Origin: an uncultured Bacteroidales bacterium
GTDB taxonomy: Bacteria > Bacteroidota > Bacteroidia > Bacteroidales > Bacteroidaceae
NCBI GenBank assembly: GCA_947367415.1
Contig: CANBEE010000178.1
Location: 1 to 5,787 of the forward strand
DNA: 5,787 bases
Reading direction: 5' to 3'
Shown: piece by piece, positions 1 through 5,359 of the stretch
How positions within the stretch are numbered: the first letter of the stretch is position 1
Layout: each line of letters begins with the position of its first letter
Notes under the pieces: model-generated
Seen by the model: only the letters and a program-made list of their open reading frames with translations
What the model was told of the DNA's origin: nothing
The model's database searches: none
Position numbers and translations under genes: made by a program

Positions 1-95
1 GCATGCAGCCCTCGATTGCTTATGAGCGTCCACAATACTTGCAGGGGAGTAAGCCTGAATTCTCAGCCGGCATGAACTTCAAGCTGACGTTCTAG
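1..95 (+). CDS. C-terminal end of a probable outer-membrane beta-barrel protein (partial)
   Basis: Only the last 30 codons are in the window, read in the frame beginning at base 3 and ending with TAG at 93-95. The peptide ends ...EFSAGMNFKLTF. A final strand with alternating hydrophobic residues and a terminal phenylalanine is the usual C-terminal signature of barrel proteins inserted by the BAM complex, including TonB-dependent receptors of Bacteroidota. The run ERPQYLQGSKPEF before it would suit a periplasmic turn between the last two strands. The gene runs toward the minus-strand DUF4488-like gene and shares the hairpin at 160-197 with it. The family cannot be decided from 30 residues. The reading frame is clear; the barrel assignment is inference from the terminal motif. 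Confidence 0.55.
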   Translation, partial: MQPSIAYERPQYLQGSKPEFSAGMNFKLTF

Positions 96-159
96 CGGTA
101 AAGTTGGTTCATCCGACATTTGGAGTGGAAAACTATTGAACGCGGCGTAGGACAATTCC

Positions 160-197
160 AAATTAACTGTCGCCCTTATAAGGGCGACAGTTAATTT
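160..197. terminator. Bidirectional terminator hairpin between convergent genes
   Basis: Arms at 160-176 and 181-197 form a perfect 17-bp inverted repeat around a TATA loop. The inner stem is GC-rich (GTCGCCCT) and the outer stem is AT-rich, so each strand ends the hairpin with an A-rich/T-rich flank (AATTT, then ATTTAG on the plus strand). It lies 64 bp past the stop of the plus-strand barrel gene. The outer arm overlaps two bases of the TAA stop (196-198) of the minus-strand DUF4488-like gene. It probably ends transcription from both sides. Confidence 0.8.
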
Positions 198-639
198 ATT
201 TAGCAATAGCCTTCGCAGAAATACGCAGCCACATTTCACGGAATACGGCCTTGCCTGCCCCATTTTCAAATTCGAGGATAAGCACTTCCTTGGCATCATC
301 GGCAAAGCGGTATTTGATAGGCACAGTCGTCCCCTCTTGACTACGGATAAAATGGTTCGTAATGGTTTCTTTATAAATGCTGTCGTTCATGATTTTGTAC
401 GTTCCTATTTGAGTCATTCTACCGCTTGAATTACCACTGTAGACAAACATCGTAGAGAACGTTCCGTCAGCATCGATGATTTTCAATATAGGCCTTGCTT
501 GTAGCTTCCCGTCCATAGTTCCGGCTTGTTGCCACACTCCCACAAGGTCGCTCTTTACTTCCTTACGTTTCTTCGCACTCACGCTGCCAAACCCTATGAA
601 CAGGGCTACCAATACCAATAAAATTCTTCTCATAATCAT
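196..639 (-). CDS. Small exported DUF4488-like protein
   Basis: A 147-residue protein if it starts at 639, or 145 if translation begins at the third codon (ATG at 631-633, MRRILL...). Neither start has a Shine-Dalgarno sequence, as is normal in this phylum. The N-terminus is a standard signal peptide: an RR/hydrophobic stretch to about residue 22 with a likely cut after SVSA. The mature part begins KKRKEVKSDLVGVWQQ. It then alternates short beta-strand segments (PILKIIDADGTFSTMFV, IGTYKIMNDSIYKETI) and ends EMWLRISAKAIAK. The 'LVGVWQ ... G.Y.' pattern and size fit DUF4488, a lipocalin-like group of Bacteroidota secreted proteins; this is recognition by eye, and the function is unknown. No TAnnTTTG promoter is visible in the 47 bp between it and the stop of regulator R1, so it is probably the second gene of an R1 operon. 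Confidence 0.75.
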   Translation of the reverse strand: MIMRRILLVLVALFIGFGSVSAKKRKEVKSDLVGVWQQAGTMDGKLQARPILKIIDADGTFSTMFVYSGNSSGRMTQIGTYKIMNDSIYKETITNHFIRSQEGTTVPIKYRFADDAKEVLILEFENGAGKAVFREMWLRISAKAIAK

Positions 640-686
640 TAAGTTTGTTATTTTACATACAGGGTTCTATTTATCTTCTGGAATAC

Positions 687-2003
687 TCACTTTGCAAACA
701 CCCATTCGAATATGTCCTTGGGGAGTTTCTCTTTCAAGCGACTTTTGCGCGTCTTAACTGCTTCGGCAGAACTACCTATACACATTCCTATTACTTGAAC
801 CGAGCAACCAAGTAGGGCCAACAGACAGCAACGCATATCATCATGAGTTAGCTTTCCTTCACTACGCAAGTTCGTATTTACCTGGATGAAGCATTCGTCT
901 AGCAGTTGCGACAGTTCCTTCCGTTCTGTCGCGGACAATGGTGCGGGATGCATACTCGTAGCCATTGTATCAAGCCGTCTCGCCCATCTATGCAGATTGA
1001 ATCTCTGGTTACAGATAGTGAAGTTGTCCCGATATATGGAAAGCACTTCTTCTCGGTTCTGCAGTTGCGTTACCTGTGCTTCTTCTTCCTGTATCTGAGC
1101 ATTGACGAGTTGTTGTTGGTTATGTTGTAAGGCCGTATACATTTGTAGGTACTGACGTTTGCGACGATTATCCTTAGCAATAAAGCAAATCACAAGTAAA
1201 AGCGCCAGAATCACGACAGAAGTAACAATGCCTGCTGCTATCCGCTTGATTGTAGCTAAGGGAATAGGTTCTATCATCGGGACTTTAGTAATCAACACTC
1301 CGTTCTCGAATATCAGTTTATAGATAGGTTCTTTATACCATTTTACATATTCGGGAAAATCCTCCTCGACTTTGCCGTCCGTTTTCTTAGGGCGAGGTGC
1401 TGTGTTGGCTCTCTTGGCATACAGCACTCCTGTGAAATTGCTGAGAGGGAGTTCCACCTGTAAATCAGAAGTCCATGACTCGGGTTCATTGTTCACTTGT
1501 GTTTGGGTGAACTCACATCCAGTGAGGCGTTCTATGCGATTATATATAGTGTCCTCAGAATAAATGACCCAATGATACAACCTGGCGTTTCTCTCAGCAT
1601 CTCTTGCCGTAGGACTTGCTATATAGGGGAGCGCGTGATGGATGTTTGTCATATACAGTTTTCCATCCATCAATGTCCAATCATAATCAATCTGTCCACC
1701 TGTATGAGAGTAATCTCCCCAAACATAAGCGAAACTCAACCCAGCACTTGCCCCTAACATGTCATTAAACAAGATATTGCCATATTCTGATAGGGGAGAC
1801 TTTGAAATGAGGAACTTTTCTCCATTAATATATAAGTCGGCTCCGTCTCCTCTTGTCATATTTTCCACAAGTTCCTTTTTGTCAGCATGCGACAGATGGT
1901 CGCTACGTTCTATGCGCTCATAGAATTCTTTATAAGTTTCTTGAGCTACAGCTACCATAGACGAAAGCATCATTGTAACTATAAATACACGTAGTTTCAT
2001 CAT
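687..2003 (-). CDS. R1: membrane-anchored regulator, periplasmic sensor plus C-terminal HTH
   Basis: Predicted 438 residues from the ATG at 2001-2003; the ATG at 1998-2000 is equally possible. The frame stays open to an ATG at 2036, but that codon lies inside the -7 promoter element (2034-2041), so it is unlikely to be used. Order of parts, numbered from 2003: signal peptide 1-21 (cut near VAVAQ), periplasmic domain about 22-254, one membrane helix about 255-276, basic stop-transfer DNRRKR, glutamine-rich coiled coil about 284-322, helical linker, and helix-turn-helix about 387-429 with SSAEAVKTRKSRLKEKL as the probable recognition helix. That helix resembles LuxR/sigma-region-4 type HTHs. 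No kinase, receiver or TPR domain is visible. It is homologous along its length to R2, and the last 70 residues match at 57. The likely role is a one-component transmembrane transcription regulator; ligand and targets are unknown. Its base composition is clearly more AT-rich than that of R2. Confidence 0.8.
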   Translation of the reverse strand: MMKLRVFIVTMMLSSMVAVAQETYKEFYERIERSDHLSHADKKELVENMTRGDGADLYINGEKFLISKSPLSEYGNILFNDMLGASAGLSFAYVWGDYSHTGGQIDYDWTLMDGKLYMTNIHHALPYIASPTARDAERNARLYHWVIYSEDTIYNRIERLTGCEFTQTQVNNEPESWTSDLQVELPLSNFTGVLYAKRANTAPRPKKTDGKVEEDFPEYVKWYKEPIYKLIFENGVLITKVPMIEPIPLATIKRIAAGIVTSVVILALLLVICFIAKDNRRKRQYLQMYTALQHNQQQLVNAQIQEEEAQVTQLQNREEVLSIYRDNFTICNQRFNLHRWARRLDTMATSMHPAPLSATERKELSQLLDECFIQVNTNLRSEGKLTHDDMRCCLLALLGCSVQVIGMCIGSSAEAVKTRKSRLKEKLPKDIFEWVFAK

Positions 2004-2033
2004 ATTAGATTCTGTTTTCGAATGATGTTGATA

Positions 2034-2064
2034 CAAAGTTATAGTATATCACCCCCTTGAGCAA
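2034..2064 (-). promoter_or_regulatory. Promoter of R1 (Bacteroidota type)
   Basis: On the minus strand TAACTTTG (2041 to 2034) matches the Bacteroidota -7 consensus TAnnTTTG exactly. A -33-like TTGC (2064 to 2061; consensus TTTG) lies 19 bp upstream, which is the usual spacing. Transcription would start near 2027, leaving a leader of about 25 nt before the ATG at 2003. This position is the main reason for preferring 2003 or 2000 over 2036 as the R1 start. Confidence 0.7.
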
Positions 2065-2073
2065 GTAATTGGG

Positions 2074-2094
2074 GTTACAAAATAGTTACAATTT
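2074..2094 (-). promoter_or_regulatory. Putative operator upstream of R1: TTGTAAC direct repeat
   Basis: On the minus strand this reads AAA-TTGTAAC-TATT-TTGTAAC. The two 7-bp copies are 11 bp apart, one helical turn, so they lie on the same face of the DNA. The site is 32 bp upstream of the -7 element and just outside the -33 region, where activators commonly bind. The same arrangement occurs in front of R2 (5144-5164), with AAATTGTAA also shared. That both paralogues keep the site while the surrounding DNA differs is the evidence for function; the identity of the binding protein is inference. Confidence 0.55.
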
Positions 2095-2155
2095 CCTCGA
2101 CTACGATGAAATCGGCATTTTTTGCATATCTGATAGGCAAAAGAGCCCCTTTATA

Positions 2156-2190
2156 TATGGCGAAAGTTTATAAATAGGTTGGCTTTGGCA
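2156..2190 (+). repeat. Left terminal inverted repeat
   Basis: A 35-bp arm beginning TATGGCGAAAGTTTATAAA and ending GGTTGGCTTTGGCA. It pairs with 2564-2598. Next to it is AT-rich DNA (TTATA) on the outer side. Confidence 0.75.
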
Positions 2191-2243
2191 GAAGTTATCT
2201 TGGAATACTATATATAATGAGGGGAGGGGGAGTACTATGGTAT

Positions 2244-2313
2244 GTCATTTTGAGCATAGCGAAAAATCTCACAGAGATCCCTCGTCGCTACGCTCTGTCG
2301 GGATGATTTTTTT
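2244..2313 (+). repeat. REP-like intergenic hairpin with a T tract
   Basis: The left half (GTCATTTTGAGCATAGCGA...ATCTC) and right half (GAGAT...TCGCTACGCTCTGTCGGGATGAT) fold into an interrupted hairpin. The tip is ATCTC-ACA-GAGAT, the middle stem is GAGCATAGCGA against GAGCGTAGCGA with one difference, and the base is GTCAT/ATGAT. Seven T residues follow (2307-2313). From memory this resembles the dispersed intergenic palindromes with a GTCATTCTGAGCG-type core found in Bacteroidota genomes. It looks like a plus-strand terminator, but no plus-strand gene lies upstream, so a terminator role is doubtful. Confidence 0.6.
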
Positions 2314-2348
2314 AGGGACACAGGAAAAATTCCATTCCCCAAAAATCC

Positions 2349-2436
2349 AGTACTTCCTTGTCAGTACTCTAGTACTTAGCCGTAAGTACTCTAGTACTTG
2401 GCCTTAAATACTGCAGTACTTGCACGTAAGTACTGA
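2349..2436. repeat. Four 22-bp tandem palindromes built on AGTACT
   Basis: The hexamer AGTACT starts at 2349, 2363, 2371, 2385, 2393, 2415 and 2429, with a variant AATACT at 2407. The steps alternate strictly 14, 8, 14, 8, 14, 8, 14, which gives four units of 22 bp. Each unit is itself an inverted repeat, AGTACTT-N6-AAGTACT; unit 2 (2371-2390) is perfect over 8 bp per arm and unit 4 (2415-2434) over 7. The centres differ from unit to unit while the arms are kept. A further isolated AGTACT is at 2231-2236. The period is close to two helical turns, which would suit side-by-side binding of dimers. It is not a CRISPR array, because the units are contiguous and there are no spacers. Confidence 0.75.
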
Positions 2437-2563
2437 TAGTTACGTGAGGATCTCAAATAAAATTGGCACTCCTTGGTGAAGCTGAAGCTTCTGTCGTCGT
2501 CAGTAGCGAAGCCCTCGGCTTGTCCGAGAACCGACGCTTTCACACCGCGTCGGCGCTGCGCTG

Positions 2564-2598
2564 TGCCAAAGCCAACCTATTTATGAACTTTCGCCATA
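2564..2598 (-). repeat. Right terminal inverted repeat
   Basis: Inverted copy of 2156-2190 with one difference (2585). It begins 23 bp from the TAG stop of the DUF4837 gene, so a transcript from that gene would run straight into the block. If both arms were transcribed they could form a 35-bp stem. Confidence 0.75.
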
Positions 2599-2620
2599 AG
2601 GATTGGCTGCGATGGCATTA

Positions 2621-3748
2621 CTATATCTCTGGCTCTATCACTATTTCGTCCAGATTGTAGGAGATGTCCACTACACCATCCTGCTGAGGCAGCTGCAAGG
2701 TGTAGAGGGCTGCTTCCATACGGCGCAGGAGGTCGCGCTTGAGCGATTCGGGAGCGTAGATGAAGGCTTCGGCTACAACGACACGGCCATTCGCCTCGTC
2801 CACTCGGGAGTGCGACACGAAGGGGCCTCCCATACGGTCTCCCTGGATGCGCCAGAGGCCACGGGCAATCTGTGCATACTTGCCACGCACGGTGCCATCC
2901 TCCACATATACATAGTCGTGGTTGGTAGTCATGTAGCTTCCCTTGGGGCCACCGGGAATATTGGCCTTCATCACCGAGTCGCGCTTCTGGAGGAAGTAGT
3001 CGAGCGTAAAGGTATTCTTATCGGTGTAGGGATAGGAATAGAGCACGAGGTTCATATCCTTCTTGCCCACGTTCGTCGAGGCCCACAGGAAATCCTTGCC
3101 CGTCTTGAACTTGTTGAGTTCCCAAGGTACCCATATGTCGACATCGAGTATCTCCTCGGCCAGGCGCGAAACCTCGGGATTGTGGCGCTCGCGAAGGTTC
3201 TCAATCTCGCGGTTCATCTCGGCCTTGGTGAAGAAATCGATGATGGACTGCTGGTTGTTGTTGATGTATTCGGTCAAGCTCTCCTCGTCGGGTGCCTGCA
3301 GGGTCATGATCATCTGCGGATAGGAATACACGTTGCGGGCAAACTTGAACTTGGGCTGGGTGTAGATGTTCTGAATATCCACCTTGATGACGTTGCGCAT
3401 AATCTTGAACATGTTGCTGTTGAAGCCGTCGGGCTCAACGCGTGAGATGCGGAACGAGCGCTCCGACTGGGGCAGTCCGGGCACATCGCTGTCGAGCACG
3501 TTGAACACGGCACGGCCCAAGGGACGGTCCCACTGGGCATCGTCCATCACCACCAACATCTCGTAGGGGAGGCCGCTGGCGTTGGGCATCAGCAGGTTTT
3601 TCTTCTTCTTCGAAGTTGCCTTCTTGGCGGTTGCCTTCTTCGCATTTTCCTTCTTGGCACCTTCCTTGGCTGCACCTTCCTTGTTGCCGCAGCTGGCCAT
3701 GCTGAGTGCCAATGCGAGTGCGGCGATACAGAATAATGTTTTTTTCAT
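2621..3748 (-). CDS. DUF4837 family lipoprotein
   Basis: 375 residues, starting at the ATG at 3746-3748 (MKKTLFC...). The N-terminus is a lipoprotein signal: a hydrophobic run, then the lipobox MASC with cysteine 20 as the probable lipidated residue, so the protein should be anchored in the outer membrane. Residues 21-51 are a very basic linker of A, K, E and T (KKATAKKATSKKKK). From about 52 on the sequence reads LLMPNASGLPYEMLVVMDD, then SYPQMIMTLQAPDEESL, DIWVPWELNKFKTGKDFLWAS, GPFVSHSRVDEANGRVVVAEAFIYAP and RRMEAALYTLQL. This matches my recollection of DUF4837, a Bacteroidota-specific family of unknown function, and the length is close to full. The gene begins 23 bp after the R2 stop with no promoter between, so it should be co-transcribed with R2. 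The TAG stop is next to the inverted-repeat block. Confidence 0.85.
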   Translation of the reverse strand: MKKTLFCIAALALALSMASCGNKEGAAKEGAKKENAKKATAKKATSKKKKNLLMPNASGLPYEMLVVMDDAQWDRPLGRAVFNVLDSDVPGLPQSERSFRISRVEPDGFNSNMFKIMRNVIKVDIQNIYTQPKFKFARNVYSYPQMIMTLQAPDEESLTEYINNNQQSIIDFFTKAEMNREIENLRERHNPEVSRLAEEILDVDIWVPWELNKFKTGKDFLWASTNVGKKDMNLVLYSYPYTDKNTFTLDYFLQKRDSVMKANIPGGPKGSYMTTNHDYVYVEDGTVRGKYAQIARGLWRIQGDRMGGPFVSHSRVDEANGRVVVAEAFIYAPESLKRDLLRRMEAALYTLQLPQQDGVVDISYNLDEIVIEPEI

Positions 3749-3771
3749 CTTTATATAGTTATATGTTTATT

Positions 3772-5070
3772 TCAATTCTTCGCAAACACCCACTCAAATA
3801 CATCCTTTGGCAGTTTGTCCTTGAGGCGGCTTTTGCGGGTCTGTACTGCTTCGGCCGAACTGCCGAGGCAGGCACCTATCACCGTAAGCGGACAGCCAAG
3901 CATGGCCAGCAAGCAGCAGCGCACATCATCGTTGGTCAGGCGGCCTTCGCTGCGCAGGTTCACATTCACCTGTATGAAGCACTCGTCGAGTGCCTTTGAC
4001 AGGCGCCCGCGCTCATCGGCACCCAGCATCGGCATATCTGCCTGAAGCGTGGCGCTCATCTTCTCCAACCGTTGCGGCCAACCACTGAGACGGAACTGCT
4101 CGCGGCTGAGGGCAAAGTTGTCACGATACAGGGCCACGACCTCCTCGCGTGTCAAGGGTCGCTTCTCGGGTTCCTCCTCCGACAACTCCTGGGCGGTAAC
4201 GAGCTGTGCCTGATTCTTCTGCAATGCCTCGTACATATGCAGATAGTGACGCTTGCGGCGATAGTCACGCAGCACGAAGAGGATGGCCACCAACAGTACG
4301 AGGGCTACGGCTATCAGTGCCGTACGTACGACAAAGGCGCGATGCTCCTCGGCAGTAATCGGTTCGTTCATCGCCTCCATCGACACCATGCGTCCCTCCT
4401 CGAAGACTATTCTATATACAGGCTCCTCGACCCAACGCAGATAGGTGCGCATATCTTCGGGGCTCTTGTTGGCAGAACTCCACTCTTCTGGGCGTGGAGC
4501 GAGGTTGCGCTGCTTGGCAAACACGGTGCCCGAAACAATAGGCAGGAACATGCGCCCGTCAACGAAACGGCAGTCGGTGAACTCCTCCATACGCATCCAT
4601 ATCGTATCTTGAGGCACGGCAAGCGTATCGGCAAAGCGACCCTTATGCACTTTCGAGTCATAGATACGCAGCCACTCTATATACTTTATCTCCATCAAGC
4701 AAAGGCTGTCACCAACGACTTGCAGGTGACACTTCCAGGAGTTATGCCGCTTATTGGCCTCATCGCCCCAGAAAGCCGTAAAGTTGAGTCCTTCCCACGA
4801 AGAGAGCAGTCCGTCATACATTTCATAATAACGTCGCTGGCCACGGATAAGTTCGAGTGGCGAGTAGGCTGTCATGTACTCCACGCCGTCGATGACAAGG
4901 ATGTCGGCATTGTGCGACATGTCATCGAGCAGCGTTTCCTTGTCCTGAGCTGTGAGCCAGTCTTCGCGTGCCAAGCGGGGATAGAAGCTGTCGCCATCGA
5001 GCCAAGCAAAAGCCGGCATCGAAATCGTCGATACCAATAATAATAGGAAATATCTTGTGGGTGTATTCAT
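3772..5070 (-). CDS. R2: membrane-anchored regulator, paralogue of R1
   Basis: 432 residues from the ATG at 5068-5070, about 26 nt after the predicted transcription start. Signal peptide 1-22 (cut near PAFA), periplasmic domain about 23-246, membrane helix about 247-267, basic RDYRRKR, coiled coil about 270-305, and helix-turn-helix about 380-422 ending SSAEAVQTRKSRLKDKL. Features shared with R1 in the periplasmic part include a single cysteine in TDCRF/TGCEF, APRP, and W.EEP.Y..I.F..G just before the membrane. The last 70 residues are 57/70 identical to R1, so both probably read the same DNA sequence. The periplasmic parts differ much more, which suggests different signals. It is more GC-rich than R1. 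The downstream partner is the DUF4837 lipoprotein. The role as a one-component transmembrane regulator is inferred from architecture; the target genes are unknown. Confidence 0.8.
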   Translation of the reverse strand: MNTPTRYFLLLLVSTISMPAFAWLDGDSFYPRLAREDWLTAQDKETLLDDMSHNADILVIDGVEYMTAYSPLELIRGQRRYYEMYDGLLSSWEGLNFTAFWGDEANKRHNSWKCHLQVVGDSLCLMEIKYIEWLRIYDSKVHKGRFADTLAVPQDTIWMRMEEFTDCRFVDGRMFLPIVSGTVFAKQRNLAPRPEEWSSANKSPEDMRTYLRWVEEPVYRIVFEEGRMVSMEAMNEPITAEEHRAFVVRTALIAVALVLLVAILFVLRDYRRKRHYLHMYEALQKNQAQLVTAQELSEEEPEKRPLTREEVVALYRDNFALSREQFRLSGWPQRLEKMSATLQADMPMLGADERGRLSKALDECFIQVNVNLRSEGRLTNDDVRCCLLAMLGCPLTVIGACLGSSAEAVQTRKSRLKDKLPKDVFEWVFAKN

Positions 5071-5102
5071 CGTCTGTAAAGTTATGTCTTGTTAATGCAA
5101 TG

Positions 5103-5133
5103 CAAATATACACTTTATCGCACAATTTAGCAT
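5103..5133 (-). promoter_or_regulatory. Promoter of R2 (Bacteroidota type)
   Basis: On the minus strand TATATTTG (5110 to 5103) is an exact TAnnTTTG -7 element. The -33 element is weak: ATGC stands at the 19-bp spacing, and a true TTTG occurs only at 23 bp. A poor -33 with a binding site directly upstream is typical of an activated promoter. The predicted start is near 5096. Confidence 0.65.
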
Positions 5134-5143
5134 CAAAAAGGGA

Positions 5144-5168
5144 CTTACAAAAAACTTACAATTTGTAA
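5144..5168 (-). promoter_or_regulatory. Putative operator upstream of R2: TTGTAAG direct repeat plus inverted half-site
   Basis: The minus strand reads AAA-TTGTAAG-TTTT-TTGTAAG (5164 to 5144), with the two copies 11 bp apart as in the R1 site (2074-2094). It is 33 bp upstream of the -7 element, against 32 for R1. Here an extra half-site on the other strand makes TTACAA-T-TTGTAA (5156-5168), a perfect 6-bp inverted repeat, which R1 lacks. The seventh base of the repeat is C for R1 and G for R2. Confidence 0.55.
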
Positions 5169-5261
5169 CATATACTGATACAATTGCTTACGGGTAGAAT
5201 AAACGTGTGTTTCTGTACACAAGGCAATGGACCTTCATCATATTCCTAATGAGTGGTGCGA

Positions 5262-5300
5262 ATGAAGAAAAGGAGGGTGTGTCGGTCGACACACCCTCCT
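5262..5300 (-). terminator. Rho-independent terminator of the MFS transporter gene
   Basis: Arms 5271-5283 and 5288-5300 (AGGAGGGTGTGTC and its exact complement) form a 13-bp GC-rich stem with a 4-nt loop. On the minus strand it is followed by TTTCTTC (5270 to 5264). It lies 59 bp past the stop of the transporter gene and separates it from the R2 promoter, so R2 starts its own transcript. Confidence 0.85.
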
Positions 5301-5359
5301 GGTTGGTTTATCCTCTTTGCCCGATTCCTTGTCTGATGAACTGTGGCAGAAGCGGAGAG

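Larger units (their letters stand above)
2156..2598. mobile_element. MITE-like 443-bp block with 35-bp terminal inverted repeats
   Basis: Bases 2156-2190 and 2564-2598 are inverted copies matching at 34 of 35 positions (the exception is 2169 against 2585, which would be a G-U pair in RNA). The matching stops abruptly at both edges. The block carries no credible gene: inside are a G-rich patch (2219-2230), a REP-like hairpin (2244-2310), the 22-bp AGTACT array (2349-2436), and a GC-rich right part with small hairpins (2514-2528 ctcgg/ccgag; 2531-2553 ccgacgc/gcgtcgg). It lies between the R1 promoter and the DUF4837 stop codon, ending 23 bp from that stop. I see no target-site duplication and no transposase. 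It may be a non-autonomous element, or two inverted copies of a short repeat that landed separately. Confidence 0.45.

Noticed and set aside
2120..2142. TTTTGC/GCAAAA inverted repeat between the R1 operator and the inverted-repeat block.
   Set aside because: Only 6 bp with an 11-nt loop in AT-rich DNA; readily expected by chance.
2307..2313. REP-like hairpin plus T7 as a functional terminator for a plus-strand gene.
   Set aside because: No plus-strand gene or promoter can be supported upstream of it within the window.
2349..2436. Possible CRISPR array.
   Set aside because: Units are contiguous 22-bp palindromes with variable 6-bp centres, no spacers of 30 bp or so, and no cas gene in the window.
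2394..2576. Minus-strand stretch of 61 codons without a stop through the GC-rich right part of the inverted-repeat block, with a GTG at 2543.
   Set aside because: It begins directly after a TAG in the right arm, has no ATG, no signal or domain, no promoter, and ends inside the AGTACT array; it is better explained as non-coding repeat DNA with high GC.
2463..2660. Plus-strand open frame of 65 codons at the right end of the inverted-repeat block.
   Set aside because: It crosses the block edge and the DUF4837 stop region, has no promoter, and resembles translated repeat DNA.
2603..3445. Plus-strand open frame of 280 codons opposite the DUF4837 gene.
   Set aside because: Antisense shadow of a GC-rich gene; the encoded sequence has no coherent signal or domain, while the minus strand gives a recognisable lipoprotein.
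4072..5040. Plus-strand open frame of 322 codons opposite R2.
   Set aside because: Antisense shadow; R2 on the minus strand has a full-length paralogue in the same window, which settles the coding strand.
5200..5222. TGTGT/ACACA inverted repeat left of the transporter terminator.
   Set aside because: Five base pairs only, with no link to a promoter or gene end.
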